Shown here: in pieces, positions 36,957 to 45,766 of the stretch
Layout: each line of letters opens with the position of its first letter
How positions within the stretch are numbered: position 1 is the first letter of the stretch
Assembly: GCF_036227485.1 (NCBI RefSeq)
Contig: NZ_CP109479.1
Location: forward strand, 1,054,001 to 1,118,000
DNA: 64,000 nucleotides
Reading direction: 5' to 3'
From: Streptomyces sp. NBC_01451
Lineage (GTDB): Bacteria; Actinomycetota; Actinomycetes; Streptomycetales; Streptomycetaceae
Notes under the pieces: model-generated
The model's database searches: none
Told to the model about the DNA's origin: nothing
The model's input: the letters and a program-made list of their open reading frames with translations, nothing else
Translations under genes and position numbers: made by a program

Positions 36957-37285
36957 GCAGTACACGGCCCCGAAATGATCTCCTGGGTGCGAATCCAGAA
37001 TATTCGCACGGCCTATCCCCACCCGACGGGAAAGGACTGTCCGGGTCAACTCACGGACAAACCGGGCCGATTGCCTACCACTCGTCCGAATGGAAAACGA
37101 AAGAACAGTCTTCGGTGCACGACACACCATGCTATGAAACCCCGTATGGCTGCCTGACCGGTGCGTTTACGAAGAAACGTCACATCAGGATCAGGCCGAG
37201 GAAATCATTCACCGGCAGCATACCCATACCGGCCACTGAGGAACTGAACTCGCCAATACCGGCCGACCTGCTTCTGCCCCGCGGA
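36957..37285. other. AT-richer intergenic region upstream of the sigma gene
   Basis: These 329 bp hold no convincing ORF. Base composition is visibly lower in GC than the neighbours, especially 37080-37260 (for example gaatggaaaacgaaagaaca). Apart from the inverted repeat at 36987-37009, I see no further repeat or terminator. It is probably a long promoter region or a trace of acquired DNA. Confidence 0.5.
36987..37009 (-). promoter_or_regulatory. 8-bp-arm inverted repeat ahead of the sigma gene
   Basis: gtgcgaat (36987-36994), spacer ccagaat, attcgcac (37002-37009); the arms are perfect. It ends 30 bp upstream of the sigma-factor ATG in an AT-rich stretch and is a good candidate operator. 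Confidence 0.6.
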
Positions 37286-37747
37286 TCAGCCCTCGGTCTC
37301 CGCGGCGGCCTGTTTGATGGCCTCGCGGATACGGGAGTACGTGCCGCAGCGGCAGACGTTCTCGATGGCGTCGATGTCCGCGTCGGTCGGCTCCGAGGTC
37401 CGCCGGAGCAGCGCCACCGCGGCCATGATCTGCCCGGGCTGGCAGAAGCCGCACTGTGCGACATCACGGTCGAGCCACGCCTGCTGGACGGGGTGCAGGG
37501 TGTCGCCGTCGGCGAGCCCCTCGATGGTGGTGACCCTGCGGTCCGCACAGTCGGCGACGGGCACGACACAGGGCTGGATCTCCGCACCGTCCAGATGACT
37601 GGTGCAGGCGCGGCACACCCCGACCCCGCAGCCGTACTTGGGGCCGGTCACCTCCAGCAGGTCGCGCAGCACCCAGAGCAGCGGCATGTCGGCCGGGGCC
37701 TCGACGGTGACCGGTCCGCCGTTGAGGTCGAAGGTGTAGCGGGGCAT
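37286..37747 (-). CDS. iorA: Two-[2Fe-2S] subunit, isoquinoline 1-oxidoreductase alpha-like
   Basis: This 153-residue electron-transfer subunit belongs to the molybdenum hydroxylases. The plant-type [2Fe-2S] cluster is bound by C40, C45, C48 and C60 (YGCGVGVCRACTSHLDG). The second cluster is bound by C99, C102, C132 and C134 (CGFCQPG and CRCGTY). It passes electrons from the molybdopterin subunit encoded immediately upstream. The order iorB-iorA is the reverse of the usual iorAB. The start is ATG 37747 with GAGAGGG. Confidence 0.92.
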   Translation of the reverse strand: MPRYTFDLNGGPVTVEAPADMPLLWVLRDLLEVTGPKYGCGVGVCRACTSHLDGAEIQPCVVPVADCADRRVTTIEGLADGDTLHPVQQAWLDRDVAQCGFCQPGQIMAAVALLRRTSEPTDADIDAIENVCRCGTYSRIREAIKQAAAETEG

Positions 37748-37817
37748 CGGAACCCTCTCGGAGGCGAGGTCGGGGCGGGGATCGGTACAGGGACGGGGAC
37801 GGGGACGGGATCAGGCG

Positions 37818-39968
37818 TCAGAAGTTGAGCGGGAAGCGGCGGGGTCTGGTGCCCGTCGCCCGGGCGTACGCGTTGGCGACCGCGCCCGCCGCGGCCGGCA
37901 CCCCCAGTTCCCCGGCTCCGCCGGGCTCCCCCCTGGACGGCATGATGTGCGCCTCGAAGTGCAGCGGGGCGTCCCGCTGGCGGGCGTAGTGGAAGTCGGC
38001 GAAGCTGCCCTCGCGGACCGCGCCCCGGTCGATGTGGAGGCCGGCCCGCAGGACGGTGGAGATGCCGTCGATCACGGTGCCCATGAGCTGGGCCTCAAGT
38101 CCGCGTGGATTCACGGCCGTTCCGACATCGGCCGCCATCACCGCTTTCGTCACCCGCGGGTTCTTCGGGTCGGTGGCGTCGATCTCGATCAGGCAGGCCA
38201 CGCAGGAGCCGTACTCCTCGTGGACCGCCATGCCCTGCCCGTGTCCGGCCGGCATGGAGCGCCCCCACCTCCCGGCGGACGCCGCCTTGTCGAGTACCGC
38301 GCGCACGGCCCCGCTCCGGAGTGTGGTGCGCCGGAAGGCGACCGGGTCCCTGCGCAGGCTCCGGGCGATCTCGTCGACCATGATCTCCTCGGCGGTCCGG
38401 GTCGTCCCGGAGTCCACCGACCGCCACGCGCCGAGCGGTATCGCCGCCAGCGCCACATCGCCCGAATCCCCGGACAGCCGGCCGAAGTTGTACAGCCCGC
38501 TGTCGCTGGGCAGCGGGCCCGCCGCCCGTACGCGCCCCGCCCGCGCGGCAACGGACGTCACCCCGCCCTGCGCGGCGAGGCCCTCTCCCTCCCACGACTC
38601 GCTCACCGACGACGTCGCGTGGACGAAGGCGACCACCCGGCCGCCCGCGTGGCTGGCCCTGATCCGGTGGTGGGTGGCCGGGCGCATCCTGCCGTGCCGC
38701 AGGTCGTCGGCGCGGCTCCACATCAGCTTGACCGGCCTGCGGGCCGCCTTGGAGACGAGGGCGGCCTCGATCGCGAAGTCGTGGTTCAGCCGCCGACCGA
38801 ACGAGCCGCCGCCGCGCAGGACATGGACCCTGACCTTCGACGCCGGGAGTCCGACCGCCGAGGCGATGCCGTCCCGGGCGTCCATCGGCGTCTGGGTGGA
38901 GAACCACAGCTCGGCGCGGTCCGCGCGGACGTCCGCCACCACGGTCAGCACCTCCATCGGGGCATGGCCGACGAACGCGAACTCGAACTCCCCCGTCACC
39001 TGCGTCGATCCGCCCGGCGCGGCACCCAGCGGCGGGACGGCAGCGCGCAGCCGGGATCTGATCGCCGTGTCGGACAGCGCGGCCAGCGGGCCCGGGGCCC
39101 AGGTGATCCGCAGGGCGTCCCGGGCCTGGAAGGCGTGGTGGAAGGTGTCCGCGACCACGGCGACACCGCCCGCGACCCGCACGACCGCGCGGACACCCGG
39201 CAGGGCGCGGGCCGCCCGGTCGTCGACCGTACGGATCTTTCCGCCGAGCGTCGGCGGCCGGGCCATCACGGTCGGTTTCGCGCCGGCCACCTTCAGGTCA
39301 CCGGCGTACTGCGCCTTGCCGGTGATGATGTCCCGCGCGTCGATACGGGTCGTCGGTTTCCCGATCACCTTGTGCCGGGAGGCCGGTCTGGGCTTGCTGG
39401 AAACCTTCGGGCGGGTGACCTTCGCGGCCGTCGCGGTCAGCGAGCCGAAGGTGGCCGTACGCCCGTCCGGTGCGACCACCATGGTGTTCCGGGTCCGCAG
39501 CGTGCGTGCCGGGAGGCGCCAGTGCTCGGCGGCGGCGGTCACCAGCCGGGCGCGCGCGGTGGCGGCCAGCGCCCGGGCCGGTCCGTACAGGGAGCTGACC
39601 GAGTTCGAACCGCCGGTGAACTGGCTTCCCCTGGTGCGGGCGTCGGCGAGCGGGATGTCGACGTCGGCCAGTCGGGCGTCCAGCTCCTCGGCGATCATCA
39701 TGGCGACGGCGGTGGTGACACCCTGGCCGACCTCGACGCGCGGCAGCCGGACCACCACCCGGTTCGCGGCGGTGACCTCCAGGACCAGCATCTCGTCGTC
39801 CTCACCGGTCACCACGACGCCGGACCGGGCGCCCGTGTCCGCCGACCGGTTCTCGGCGCCCTCAGCCGAGGACGAGTCGCAGCCGATCGGCGCGGCCACG
39901 GTCAGGGTGGTCGCGGCCAGTGAGTAGACCATGAACCTCCGGCGGGACCACTGCCGCTCCATCGCCAC
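37818..39968 (-). CDS. iorB: Molybdopterin-binding subunit, isoquinoline 1-oxidoreductase beta-like, Tat-exported
   Basis: This is a 716-residue molybdenum-hydroxylase large subunit of the xanthine oxidase family. The N-terminus is a Tat signal (WSRRRFMVYSLAATTLTVAA) with a lipobox-like APIGC, so the complex is predicted to be exported and possibly lipid-anchored. Family blocks include MLVLEVTAANRVVVRLPRVE, GVTTAVAMMIAEELDA, the GRRLNHDFAIEAALVSK segment and VTKAVMAADVGTAVNPRGLE. IorAB oxidises N-heterocycles or aldehydes; this substrate is not known. It forms a two-gene transcript with iorA 70 bp downstream. Confidence 0.9.
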   Translation of the reverse strand: MAMERQWSRRRFMVYSLAATTLTVAAPIGCDSSSAEGAENRSADTGARSGVVVTGEDDEMLVLEVTAANRVVVRLPRVEVGQGVTTAVAMMIAEELDARLADVDIPLADARTRGSQFTGGSNSVSSLYGPARALAATARARLVTAAAEHWRLPARTLRTRNTMVVAPDGRTATFGSLTATAAKVTRPKVSSKPRPASRHKVIGKPTTRIDARDIITGKAQYAGDLKVAGAKPTVMARPPTLGGKIRTVDDRAARALPGVRAVVRVAGGVAVVADTFHHAFQARDALRITWAPGPLAALSDTAIRSRLRAAVPPLGAAPGGSTQVTGEFEFAFVGHAPMEVLTVVADVRADRAELWFSTQTPMDARDGIASAVGLPASKVRVHVLRGGGSFGRRLNHDFAIEAALVSKAARRPVKLMWSRADDLRHGRMRPATHHRIRASHAGGRVVAFVHATSSVSESWEGEGLAAQGGVTSVAARAGRVRAAGPLPSDSGLYNFGRLSGDSGDVALAAIPLGAWRSVDSGTTRTAEEIMVDEIARSLRRDPVAFRRTTLRSGAVRAVLDKAASAGRWGRSMPAGHGQGMAVHEEYGSCVACLIEIDATDPKNPRVTKAVMAADVGTAVNPRGLEAQLMGTVIDGISTVLRAGLHIDRGAVREGSFADFHYARQRDAPLHFEAHIMPSRGEPGGAGELGVPAAAGAVANAYARATGTRPRRFPLNF

Positions 39969-40095
39969 CCCTGTCGCTTCGCCCGCTGTCCGTGCGTCTC
40001 CTGTGTAGGAGGGGCGTGGCGGCTTCGTGGTTGCGTGTGCCGGCGGTGCTTTCGCCGTCGGCCGCGCCCGGGCGCCCCGGCGCGGCAGCGCCGAC

Positions 40096-40125
40096 GGCGG
40101 CAGAGCAGACGGCGGCAGAGCAGAC
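40096..40125. repeat. 15-bp perfect tandem duplication
   Basis: ggcggcagagcagac occurs twice head to tail at 40096-40110 and 40111-40125, in the gap between iorB and the sedolisin gene and directly next to a terminator hairpin. Confidence 0.85.
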
Positions 40126-40126
40126 G

Positions 40127-40158
40127 AGCGCGGGCCGGGAGTGGTCCCGGCCCGCGCT
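40127..40158 (-). terminator. Terminator of the sedolisin gene
   Basis: Perfect 14-bp arms agcgcgggccggga (40127-40140) and tcccggcccgcgct (40145-40158) with a gtgg loop. It begins 42 nt downstream of the S53 peptidase stop. Confidence 0.8.
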
Positions 40159-40199
40159 ACGGTCGTCGTTCCCCGGTCGTGAGTTGTCGCTCGGCAGGG

Positions 40200-41828
40200 T
40201 CAGCCGAGGAGCTTGGCCGCCAGGGTCGCGGCGTTGTACGAGCCCCAGCCGCTGGTGAAGTCCCAGCCGGTGGCGGCCGAGTAGGCGCCGTTGCTGCCGC
40301 TGGTGATGTCGTGGAAGCCGGTGCCGCTCGCCGTGTAGAGGGCGGGGTTGGCGAAGCCGAGGTTGGCCTTGCCGGCCGCCGCCGCCTGCTGGTTGTAGAG
40401 CGCGGCGAACGCCGCCCACTCGGGCGCGGCGGCGCTGGTGCCGCCGACCGTGCCCCACGAGCCCTGGGAGTAGATCGAGACGCCGGGGCTGGGGTTGGCG
40501 TGCGCGGAGACGTCCGGTACCTGGCGGAAGCCGCCGCCCGCGCTCTTCTGGACCGCGGTCTGCCAGCTGGGGATCTTGAAGACGGAGGACTTGCCGCCAC
40601 CGCCGCCGGACCAGGCAACCTCCTTGCTCCAGGCGTTGGCCGAGGTGACGGTCAGCTTGGTGCCGCCGACGCCGGTGACGTAGGGGTCGCTGGCCGGGTA
40701 GTCGACGGTGGTGGTGCCGTCGCCCGCGTCGTCGGAGCCGTCGTCGCCGGAGGCCGCGTAGAAGCCGAGGCCCTGGGCTGCGCCCGCCTTGAAGACGGCG
40801 TCCACGGCGTTGATGTTGGAGGTGGTGCGGGCGCTCTCGGAGGCGCCCCAGCTGATCGACGTGGTCGGGATGCCGCTGTCGACGATGGCCTGGTAGGTGT
40901 CGACCTCACCGGCGTCGGAGTTGGGGCCCTCGAAGACGGTGACGTTCGCCTTGGGGGCGATGGCGTGCAGGACCTCGATGTCCAGCTCGACCTCGACCTG
41001 GCCGTCGCCGAGCGCGCCGGAGCCGCCGTCCACCTCGGACACGGTCGGAGTGGGCGATCCCAGGCTGTAGTTGGTGTCGTACTTCGTGATGTTGGCCTGC
41101 TGGAAGCCGTCGAACTCCAGCAGCGCGATCTTCTGGCCGCTGCCGGTGTACGTACCGGACACGTTGTAGCCGCCCTTGAGCTGGGCCGGGGTGTAGCCGC
41201 CGCCCGGACCGTTGCGCGGGGCGACCCGCGACGCCGACTGGTGGTGCAGCTGGGTGTGGTTGTTGAGGCCGGCCACGTCGCTGACGAGGGCGGCGACCGA
41301 GGTCGGCAGGGTCGGCGGGGTGTCGTTGGCGTAGAACGAACGCCCGGACGACGCGTCCTTCCAGGTGGAGAGCTTGGTGCCGAAGGCCTTCTCCAGCTGG
41401 GCGGCGGTGCCGGTCGCGTCGACCAGCAGGTTGCCCGAGTGGACCTTGCCGACGGTGAGGCCCTGGGCGCGCAGGTAGTCCTTCAGCTGCTTGACCTCGG
41501 CGTCGGTCCGGCCGAAACGGGCGGCGAACTGGCCCTTCGTCAGGTAGTGGCCGTAGGAACTCGACCGGGGGTCAGTGACCTTGGCGACGAAGGTGTCGAG
41601 TGCCTTGTCGTTTCTGGGAGTCAGGCTGATCGCCACCGAAATGCGCTTTCCGGCGGCGACCTTGCCGGTGCGGTTCGCGTGCTTGTTCAGGCCCTTGAGG
41701 ACGTCTCCGGTGACAGCGGCGCGAGTCGTGTGCGGCTGGACGGTGTTGGCAGCGTAGGCAGCGGGGACCGCGGCGGCGAGCAGGGCCGGTGCGGCGACCA
41801 GGCCGAGCAGTTTCAGGCGTGACTTCAC
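40200..41828 (-). CDS. Secreted S53 sedolisin-type serine-carboxyl peptidase
   Basis: The 542-residue preproenzyme has a signal peptide (1-27, ending AAYAAN), a Pro-kumamolisin activation domain (about 50-190, RSSSYGHYLTKGQFAARFG) and a catalytic domain. The sedolisin triad is E279/D283 in VEVELDIEVLH and S465 in GGTSAAAPEW. The C-terminal calcium site is DITSGSNGAYSAATGWDFTSG. Such enzymes are active at acid pH outside the cell. GTG 41828 was chosen over 41879 because GGAGGACCCCA sits directly upstream and the signal peptide begins there (VKSRLKLLGLV). Confidence 0.93.
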   Translation of the reverse strand: MKSRLKLLGLVAAPALLAAAVPAAYAANTVQPHTTRAAVTGDVLKGLNKHANRTGKVAAGKRISVAISLTPRNDKALDTFVAKVTDPRSSSYGHYLTKGQFAARFGRTDAEVKQLKDYLRAQGLTVGKVHSGNLLVDATGTAAQLEKAFGTKLSTWKDASSGRSFYANDTPPTLPTSVAALVSDVAGLNNHTQLHHQSASRVAPRNGPGGGYTPAQLKGGYNVSGTYTGSGQKIALLEFDGFQQANITKYDTNYSLGSPTPTVSEVDGGSGALGDGQVEVELDIEVLHAIAPKANVTVFEGPNSDAGEVDTYQAIVDSGIPTTSISWGASESARTTSNINAVDAVFKAGAAQGLGFYAASGDDGSDDAGDGTTTVDYPASDPYVTGVGGTKLTVTSANAWSKEVAWSGGGGGKSSVFKIPSWQTAVQKSAGGGFRQVPDVSAHANPSPGVSIYSQGSWGTVGGTSAAAPEWAAFAALYNQQAAAAGKANLGFANPALYTASGTGFHDITSGSNGAYSAATGWDFTSGWGSYNAATLAAKLLG

Positions 41829-41898
41829 TGGGGTCCTCCGGAGAGTGGGGGCGATGTCCCGGAAGCGGAACGACTTCACCGTAGGAACGGCGGCCCCT

Positions 41899-41914
41899 CC
41901 CCCGTAAGCGGGGG
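41899..41914 (-). terminator. Short hairpin between the LAL regulator and sedolisin genes
   Basis: cccccg-taag-cggggg, a perfect 6-bp stem 36 bp after the LAL stop and 71 bp before the sedolisin start. It is either a terminator for the LAL gene or a structure in the sedolisin leader. Confidence 0.45.
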
Positions 41915-41949
41915 AACCCTTGCTCTACGTGTTAACTGCGCATGTCATG

Positions 41950-44841
41950 TCAACGGCGTGTGTCGGGTGCGCGGGCCGTCCGGATCCTGCCTGGCTGACT
42001 CATCGTCACTCCCTGTGGCACAGGGGTCACTTGGTCGTCGTCGCCGTAGGCCACGGCGGCCCCGGAGGCGAGGACGGCGACCGCCATCGCGTGGGCGAGC
42101 GCGGTGCGCGAGCGGACCCCGAGCTTGCGGTAGACGCGGGAGAGGGCGCCCTCCACCGTCTTGACGCTGATGAACAGCTTCGCGGCGACTTCCCTGTTGG
42201 TGGCGCCGCCGCCGACGAGTTCGGCGATTCTGGCCTCCGTGGGGGTGAGTTCGGGTTCACCCGCGCCCGTCTCACCACCACGCTCCCCGGCGTCCACCCG
42301 CGCCAGCTCGTCCCGGGCCCGTGTCACGAGGGGCGCGGCGCCGATCCGTTGCGCGGTCTCCAGCGCCTCCCGCAGGACGGTCCGCGCCGCGCTTCTGCGC
42401 CGTGACCGGCGCTCGACGGTGCCGAGGGCGACCAGGGCACGCACCAGTTCGACGGGCAACGGGAGCCGGCGCAGCCGGTCCACGGCGGTGCGCAGCCGGA
42501 CCGCCCCCTCCTTCGCCCGGCCGAGCGCCGCCTCGCGCAGTCCCTCCGCCCGTTCCAGGGCCGCCAGTACGCTGCCGGGCGCATCGCCGGACATGCGCGT
42601 GCGGGCGTCGTGGAGCACGGCTCCGGCCTCGTCCGTCTCCCCGAGGACGACCAGGGCTTCGGCCAGGTCCGCGTACCAGTGCAGCAGCGGCGGGTCGGCG
42701 GCGCACATCGCCTCGCCCAGTTCCTTGACGCGGTGCAGCACCTCGACCGCCGCCGCGGCACCCCGAGGGTCTCCGGCGAGCAGTTCGGCCTGGCCGAGCA
42801 CCGCCAGCGCGCGCAGCAGGAACAGCCGGTCACCGTCCGCCTCCGAGGCCCGTACCGCCTGCTCGGCGAGGCGTCCGGCCTCGTCGGCGCTGCCGCCCGC
42901 GGTCGCCGCGAGCGCCGCCGCGTACAGCGCCGGAGCGGTCTGTACGCCCGTCTCGGCCAGGGTGCGTGAGCAGTGGGCGGCGGTGCGCAGTGCCTCCCGG
43001 CAGTGCCCGGCGCGCACCTGGATACGGGTCAGCGCGACCAGGGTCGCCACGGTCTCCTCGACCCCCGCGAACTCGCCGATCTCCGCCAGGAGCCGGGTGA
43101 CCCGCTCCCCCGCCTCGGTGACCCGGTCGGAGTCCAGGGCGAGAATCGCCCGCATCCGGATCAGCCCCCAGCTCTCCGGACCGGCGTCGGCGCCGCCCGT
43201 CAGCGCGAGCGCCTCTTCGAGGGCCGCGTCGGCGGCGACCGGTTCCCCGGCCAGGGACAACACCCGGGCGAGGGTGGCCAGGGCCCCGATGCGGGTGTCC
43301 GTGTCACCGGCCCGGTGCGCCTGCCGGGCGGCGCGGCGGGCATGCCGGGCCGCCTCCTCCAACTCCCCGCACAGCAGGCCCCGTACGGCCGCCCAGTAGT
43401 GCAGCCAGGCCTCCGCCTCGGGATCGCCGGCGGCGTCCCGCAGGCCCTCGCCGATGAGGTCACGGGTGCCCTCCAGGGCCTGCCCGGCGTTGCGCAGCAG
43501 GATCACTCTGGCCAGCGCGCGTTGCCGTGCGGAGCCGGACCCGGCGAGGACGGTTCCGGCCGCCTGCCCCGCCTCCTCCGACCGCCCGCCGTCGCAGGCG
43601 TACTCGGCGGCGGCGAGCAGGCGGTCGGCCCGGTCCGAGGGGCGGTCGGCGGGCGTACGGAGGACGGCGAGGCCGGCGAGTTCGAAGGCGGCGTCGGGGG
43701 TGCCGTCGCGGCGTGCGGTCTCGGCGGCGGACATCAGCGAGCGGGCGGTGGTCTCGTCCTCGTACGGGTGGGCGAGGGCGAGGTGACGGGCCCGCTCCAC
43801 GGGCTCGGTGACCGCGCGGGCCAGCAGGGTGTGCACCTCGCGGCGGCCGTGTTCCGGTGCGTCGGTGTAGACGGCGGCCCGGATCAGCGGATGCCGGAAG
43901 CGTACGGTTCCGTCGGCGTCGGCCGCCGCGACGCCGAGCCGTTCGGCCTCCGCGAGGTCGGCCGCGGGATCGGGGAGCCCGGCGGCGCGCAGGAGAGTGA
44001 GGGTGGGGTGGGCGGCGGCGCTCGTGACGAGGAGGGTGTGCCGGGCCGTCGGCGGCAGCGGGCGCACCGGTTCGAGGAGCCGGTCGCGCAGTCTGCGGGG
44101 CACCGGCAACGGGCGGCCGAGGCCGAGGGACGCCGCGTCGCGCGGGGCAGCCCGCGCCAACTCGACCGCGTACAAGGGATTTCCGGTGGCGGTGTCCTGG
44201 ATCGCCCGCAGTACACCCGGTGGCAGATCGGCGCCGGCGACGCCGCGCACGAGGTGGGCCACCTCGTCGTCGCCGAGGGGCGGCACGGGGAGTTCGAGGG
44301 TGTCCGGCGGGCAGCAGCACAGCCGTTCGGGCTGCTCACCGTCGGCGACGCGCTCGGCGGTGACCACCCGTAGGTCGAGGCCCTCGACTCGGCGTACGGC
44401 GAAGGCGAGCACCTCGGCGGTCGGTTCGTCGAGCCACTGGAGACCGTCGACGACCAGCAGAACGGGGCCGGCGGCGGCGAGGACGCGCAGGACTTCGAGG
44501 ACGGCGACGCGCACCGCGAGCCGGCTCCGGCCGTCGGCCGGTTCGCGGTGGTGCAGCAGGGCCGCCCGCAGTACCGCGCGGGGTTCGGGCGCCAGCGCCG
44601 CCAGGCAGCTCTCCGGCACCCGCGCGAACAGGTCGACGAGGCCGACGAACGGCAGCCCGGACTCCTCCGGAACGGGCGAGCAGTGCAGCACCGTTCCGGC
44701 GGGGGACGTCATCAGGGCGGCCACGAGAGCGGACTTGCCCATCCCCGCGGGCCCGTGGAGGAGGACTCCCCGCCGGGCGGCCAGCGCGGCCCGGGCGGTG
44801 TCGAGCAGCTCACGGCGACCGGTCACGGACGGTACGCCCAC
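41950..44841 (-). CDS. Large ATP-binding LuxR-family (LAL) regulator
   Basis: This is a 963-residue LAL protein. The N-terminal ATPase has Walker A HGPAGMGKSALVAAL (about 24-38) and Walker B VLLVVDGLQWLDEPTAEVL. A long TPR-like helical region covers about 330-850 and the C-terminal LuxR HTH is LTPTEARIAELVGGGATNREVAAKL with EGALSRVYRKLG. GTG 44841 is the chosen start (VGVPSVTGRRELLD); the open frame beyond it runs towards the tRNA terminator. LAL proteins are usually pathway-specific activators, but no biosynthetic cluster is nearby. A short tail (AVAYGDDDQVTPVPQ) follows the HTH. Confidence 0.88.
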   Translation of the reverse strand: MGVPSVTGRRELLDTARAALAARRGVLLHGPAGMGKSALVAALMTSPAGTVLHCSPVPEESGLPFVGLVDLFARVPESCLAALAPEPRAVLRAALLHHREPADGRSRLAVRVAVLEVLRVLAAAGPVLLVVDGLQWLDEPTAEVLAFAVRRVEGLDLRVVTAERVADGEQPERLCCCPPDTLELPVPPLGDDEVAHLVRGVAGADLPPGVLRAIQDTATGNPLYAVELARAAPRDAASLGLGRPLPVPRRLRDRLLEPVRPLPPTARHTLLVTSAAAHPTLTLLRAAGLPDPAADLAEAERLGVAAADADGTVRFRHPLIRAAVYTDAPEHGRREVHTLLARAVTEPVERARHLALAHPYEDETTARSLMSAAETARRDGTPDAAFELAGLAVLRTPADRPSDRADRLLAAAEYACDGGRSEEAGQAAGTVLAGSGSARQRALARVILLRNAGQALEGTRDLIGEGLRDAAGDPEAEAWLHYWAAVRGLLCGELEEAARHARRAARQAHRAGDTDTRIGALATLARVLSLAGEPVAADAALEEALALTGGADAGPESWGLIRMRAILALDSDRVTEAGERVTRLLAEIGEFAGVEETVATLVALTRIQVRAGHCREALRTAAHCSRTLAETGVQTAPALYAAALAATAGGSADEAGRLAEQAVRASEADGDRLFLLRALAVLGQAELLAGDPRGAAAAVEVLHRVKELGEAMCAADPPLLHWYADLAEALVVLGETDEAGAVLHDARTRMSGDAPGSVLAALERAEGLREAALGRAKEGAVRLRTAVDRLRRLPLPVELVRALVALGTVERRSRRRSAARTVLREALETAQRIGAAPLVTRARDELARVDAGERGGETGAGEPELTPTEARIAELVGGGATNREVAAKLFISVKTVEGALSRVYRKLGVRSRTALAHAMAVAVLASGAAVAYGDDDQVTPVPQGVTMSQPGRIRTARAPDTRR

Positions 44842-44949
44842 GGAGGCCGCCCGCCCTCGGCCCTGGCGCGGCAGGTGACGGGGGACTGGATCATGTGCCC
44901 ATGACAACCTTGCCGGATTCGGCTTGTCAATCGCCCCACCACGGCCCAC

Positions 44950-44993
44950 GCGAAAAGGGCCTTCGCGGACTCCCGCCCGCGAGGGCCCTTCGC
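44950..44993 (-). terminator. Terminator of the tRNA-Pro gene
   Basis: A long imperfect stem pairs gcgaaaagggccttcgcgg (44950-44968) with ccgcgagggcccttcgc (44977-44993), with small mismatches. It begins 11 nt downstream of the tRNA 3' end on the minus strand. Confidence 0.7.
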
Positions 44994-45003
44994 CATCGCA
45001 CCG

Positions 45004-45077
<74 letters not shown>

Positions 45078-45244
45078 GTGCGTCGACCCGCGGCTGCCCC
45101 GCGTGATCGCACAGACAAACCCTACCGCACGTACGCCCGTACCTCCGAGCGGTCACGGAACGGTCACCAGGACATCAAGTGCCCCTTACCGCCTCATCGG
45201 CCGCCCTACCGTCGTCCCACCCGAAACGCAACAGGGGGACGATC

Positions 45245-45736
45245 ATGAGCAACCCGTACAACACACCCGGCAACATGCCACCGGCTCCGGCTCCGATACC
45301 GGGACCGGACCGGCCGGGGCCGAGATGGGCCCGCAAGAGATTCGTACTGCCCGCTCTCGGGCTCGCGCTCTTCGTCGGGGTCGCCATCGGCGGCGGTGAG
45401 GCGGACGGCAAGGACCCGGTGTCCGCCGACCCGGTACCCACCGCGACCGTCACGGCCACGGCCACGGCCACCGTGACGGCCACGCCCGAACCCGCCCCGG
45501 CCGTCACCGTGTCGGCCACCAGGACGGTGACGGCCGAACCGGCCGTCGACACCGATACAGGCACCGACACCGGCTCCGTCACGGGTTCCGACGGCGGCTC
45601 CGGCTCCGGTGGCGACGACGTGTACTACCAGAACTGCGCGGCTGCCCGCGCGGCCGGCGCCGCCCCCGTGCATGTCGGCGACCCCGGCTACGGGCGGCAT
45701 CTCGACCGGGACGGTGACGGCGTCGGCTGCGAGTGA
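45245..45736 (+). CDS. Excalibur calcium-binding domain protein, membrane-anchored
   Basis: The 163-residue protein has a Pro-rich cytoplasmic N-terminus (YNTPGNMPPAPAPIPGP) and one TM helix at about 32-50 (FVLPALGLALFVGVAIGGG). An extracytoplasmic Thr/Ala/Val repeat linker follows (VTATATATVTAT), then a C-terminal excalibur motif: YYQNCAAARAAG through LDRDGDGVGCE. The DxDxDGxxC loop binds calcium in the family. The start is ATG 45245 with AGGGGGAC upstream. The function of such surface proteins is not well defined; wall association is likely. Confidence 0.85.
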   Translation: MSNPYNTPGNMPPAPAPIPGPDRPGPRWARKRFVLPALGLALFVGVAIGGGEADGKDPVSADPVPTATVTATATATVTATPEPAPAVTVSATRTVTAEPAVDTDTGTDTGSVTGSDGGSGSGGDDVYYQNCAAARAAGAAPVHVGDPGYGRHLDRDGDGVGCE

Positions 45737-45766
45737 GCGGTACGGCGTCAGGGCCGGACGGTCGGA

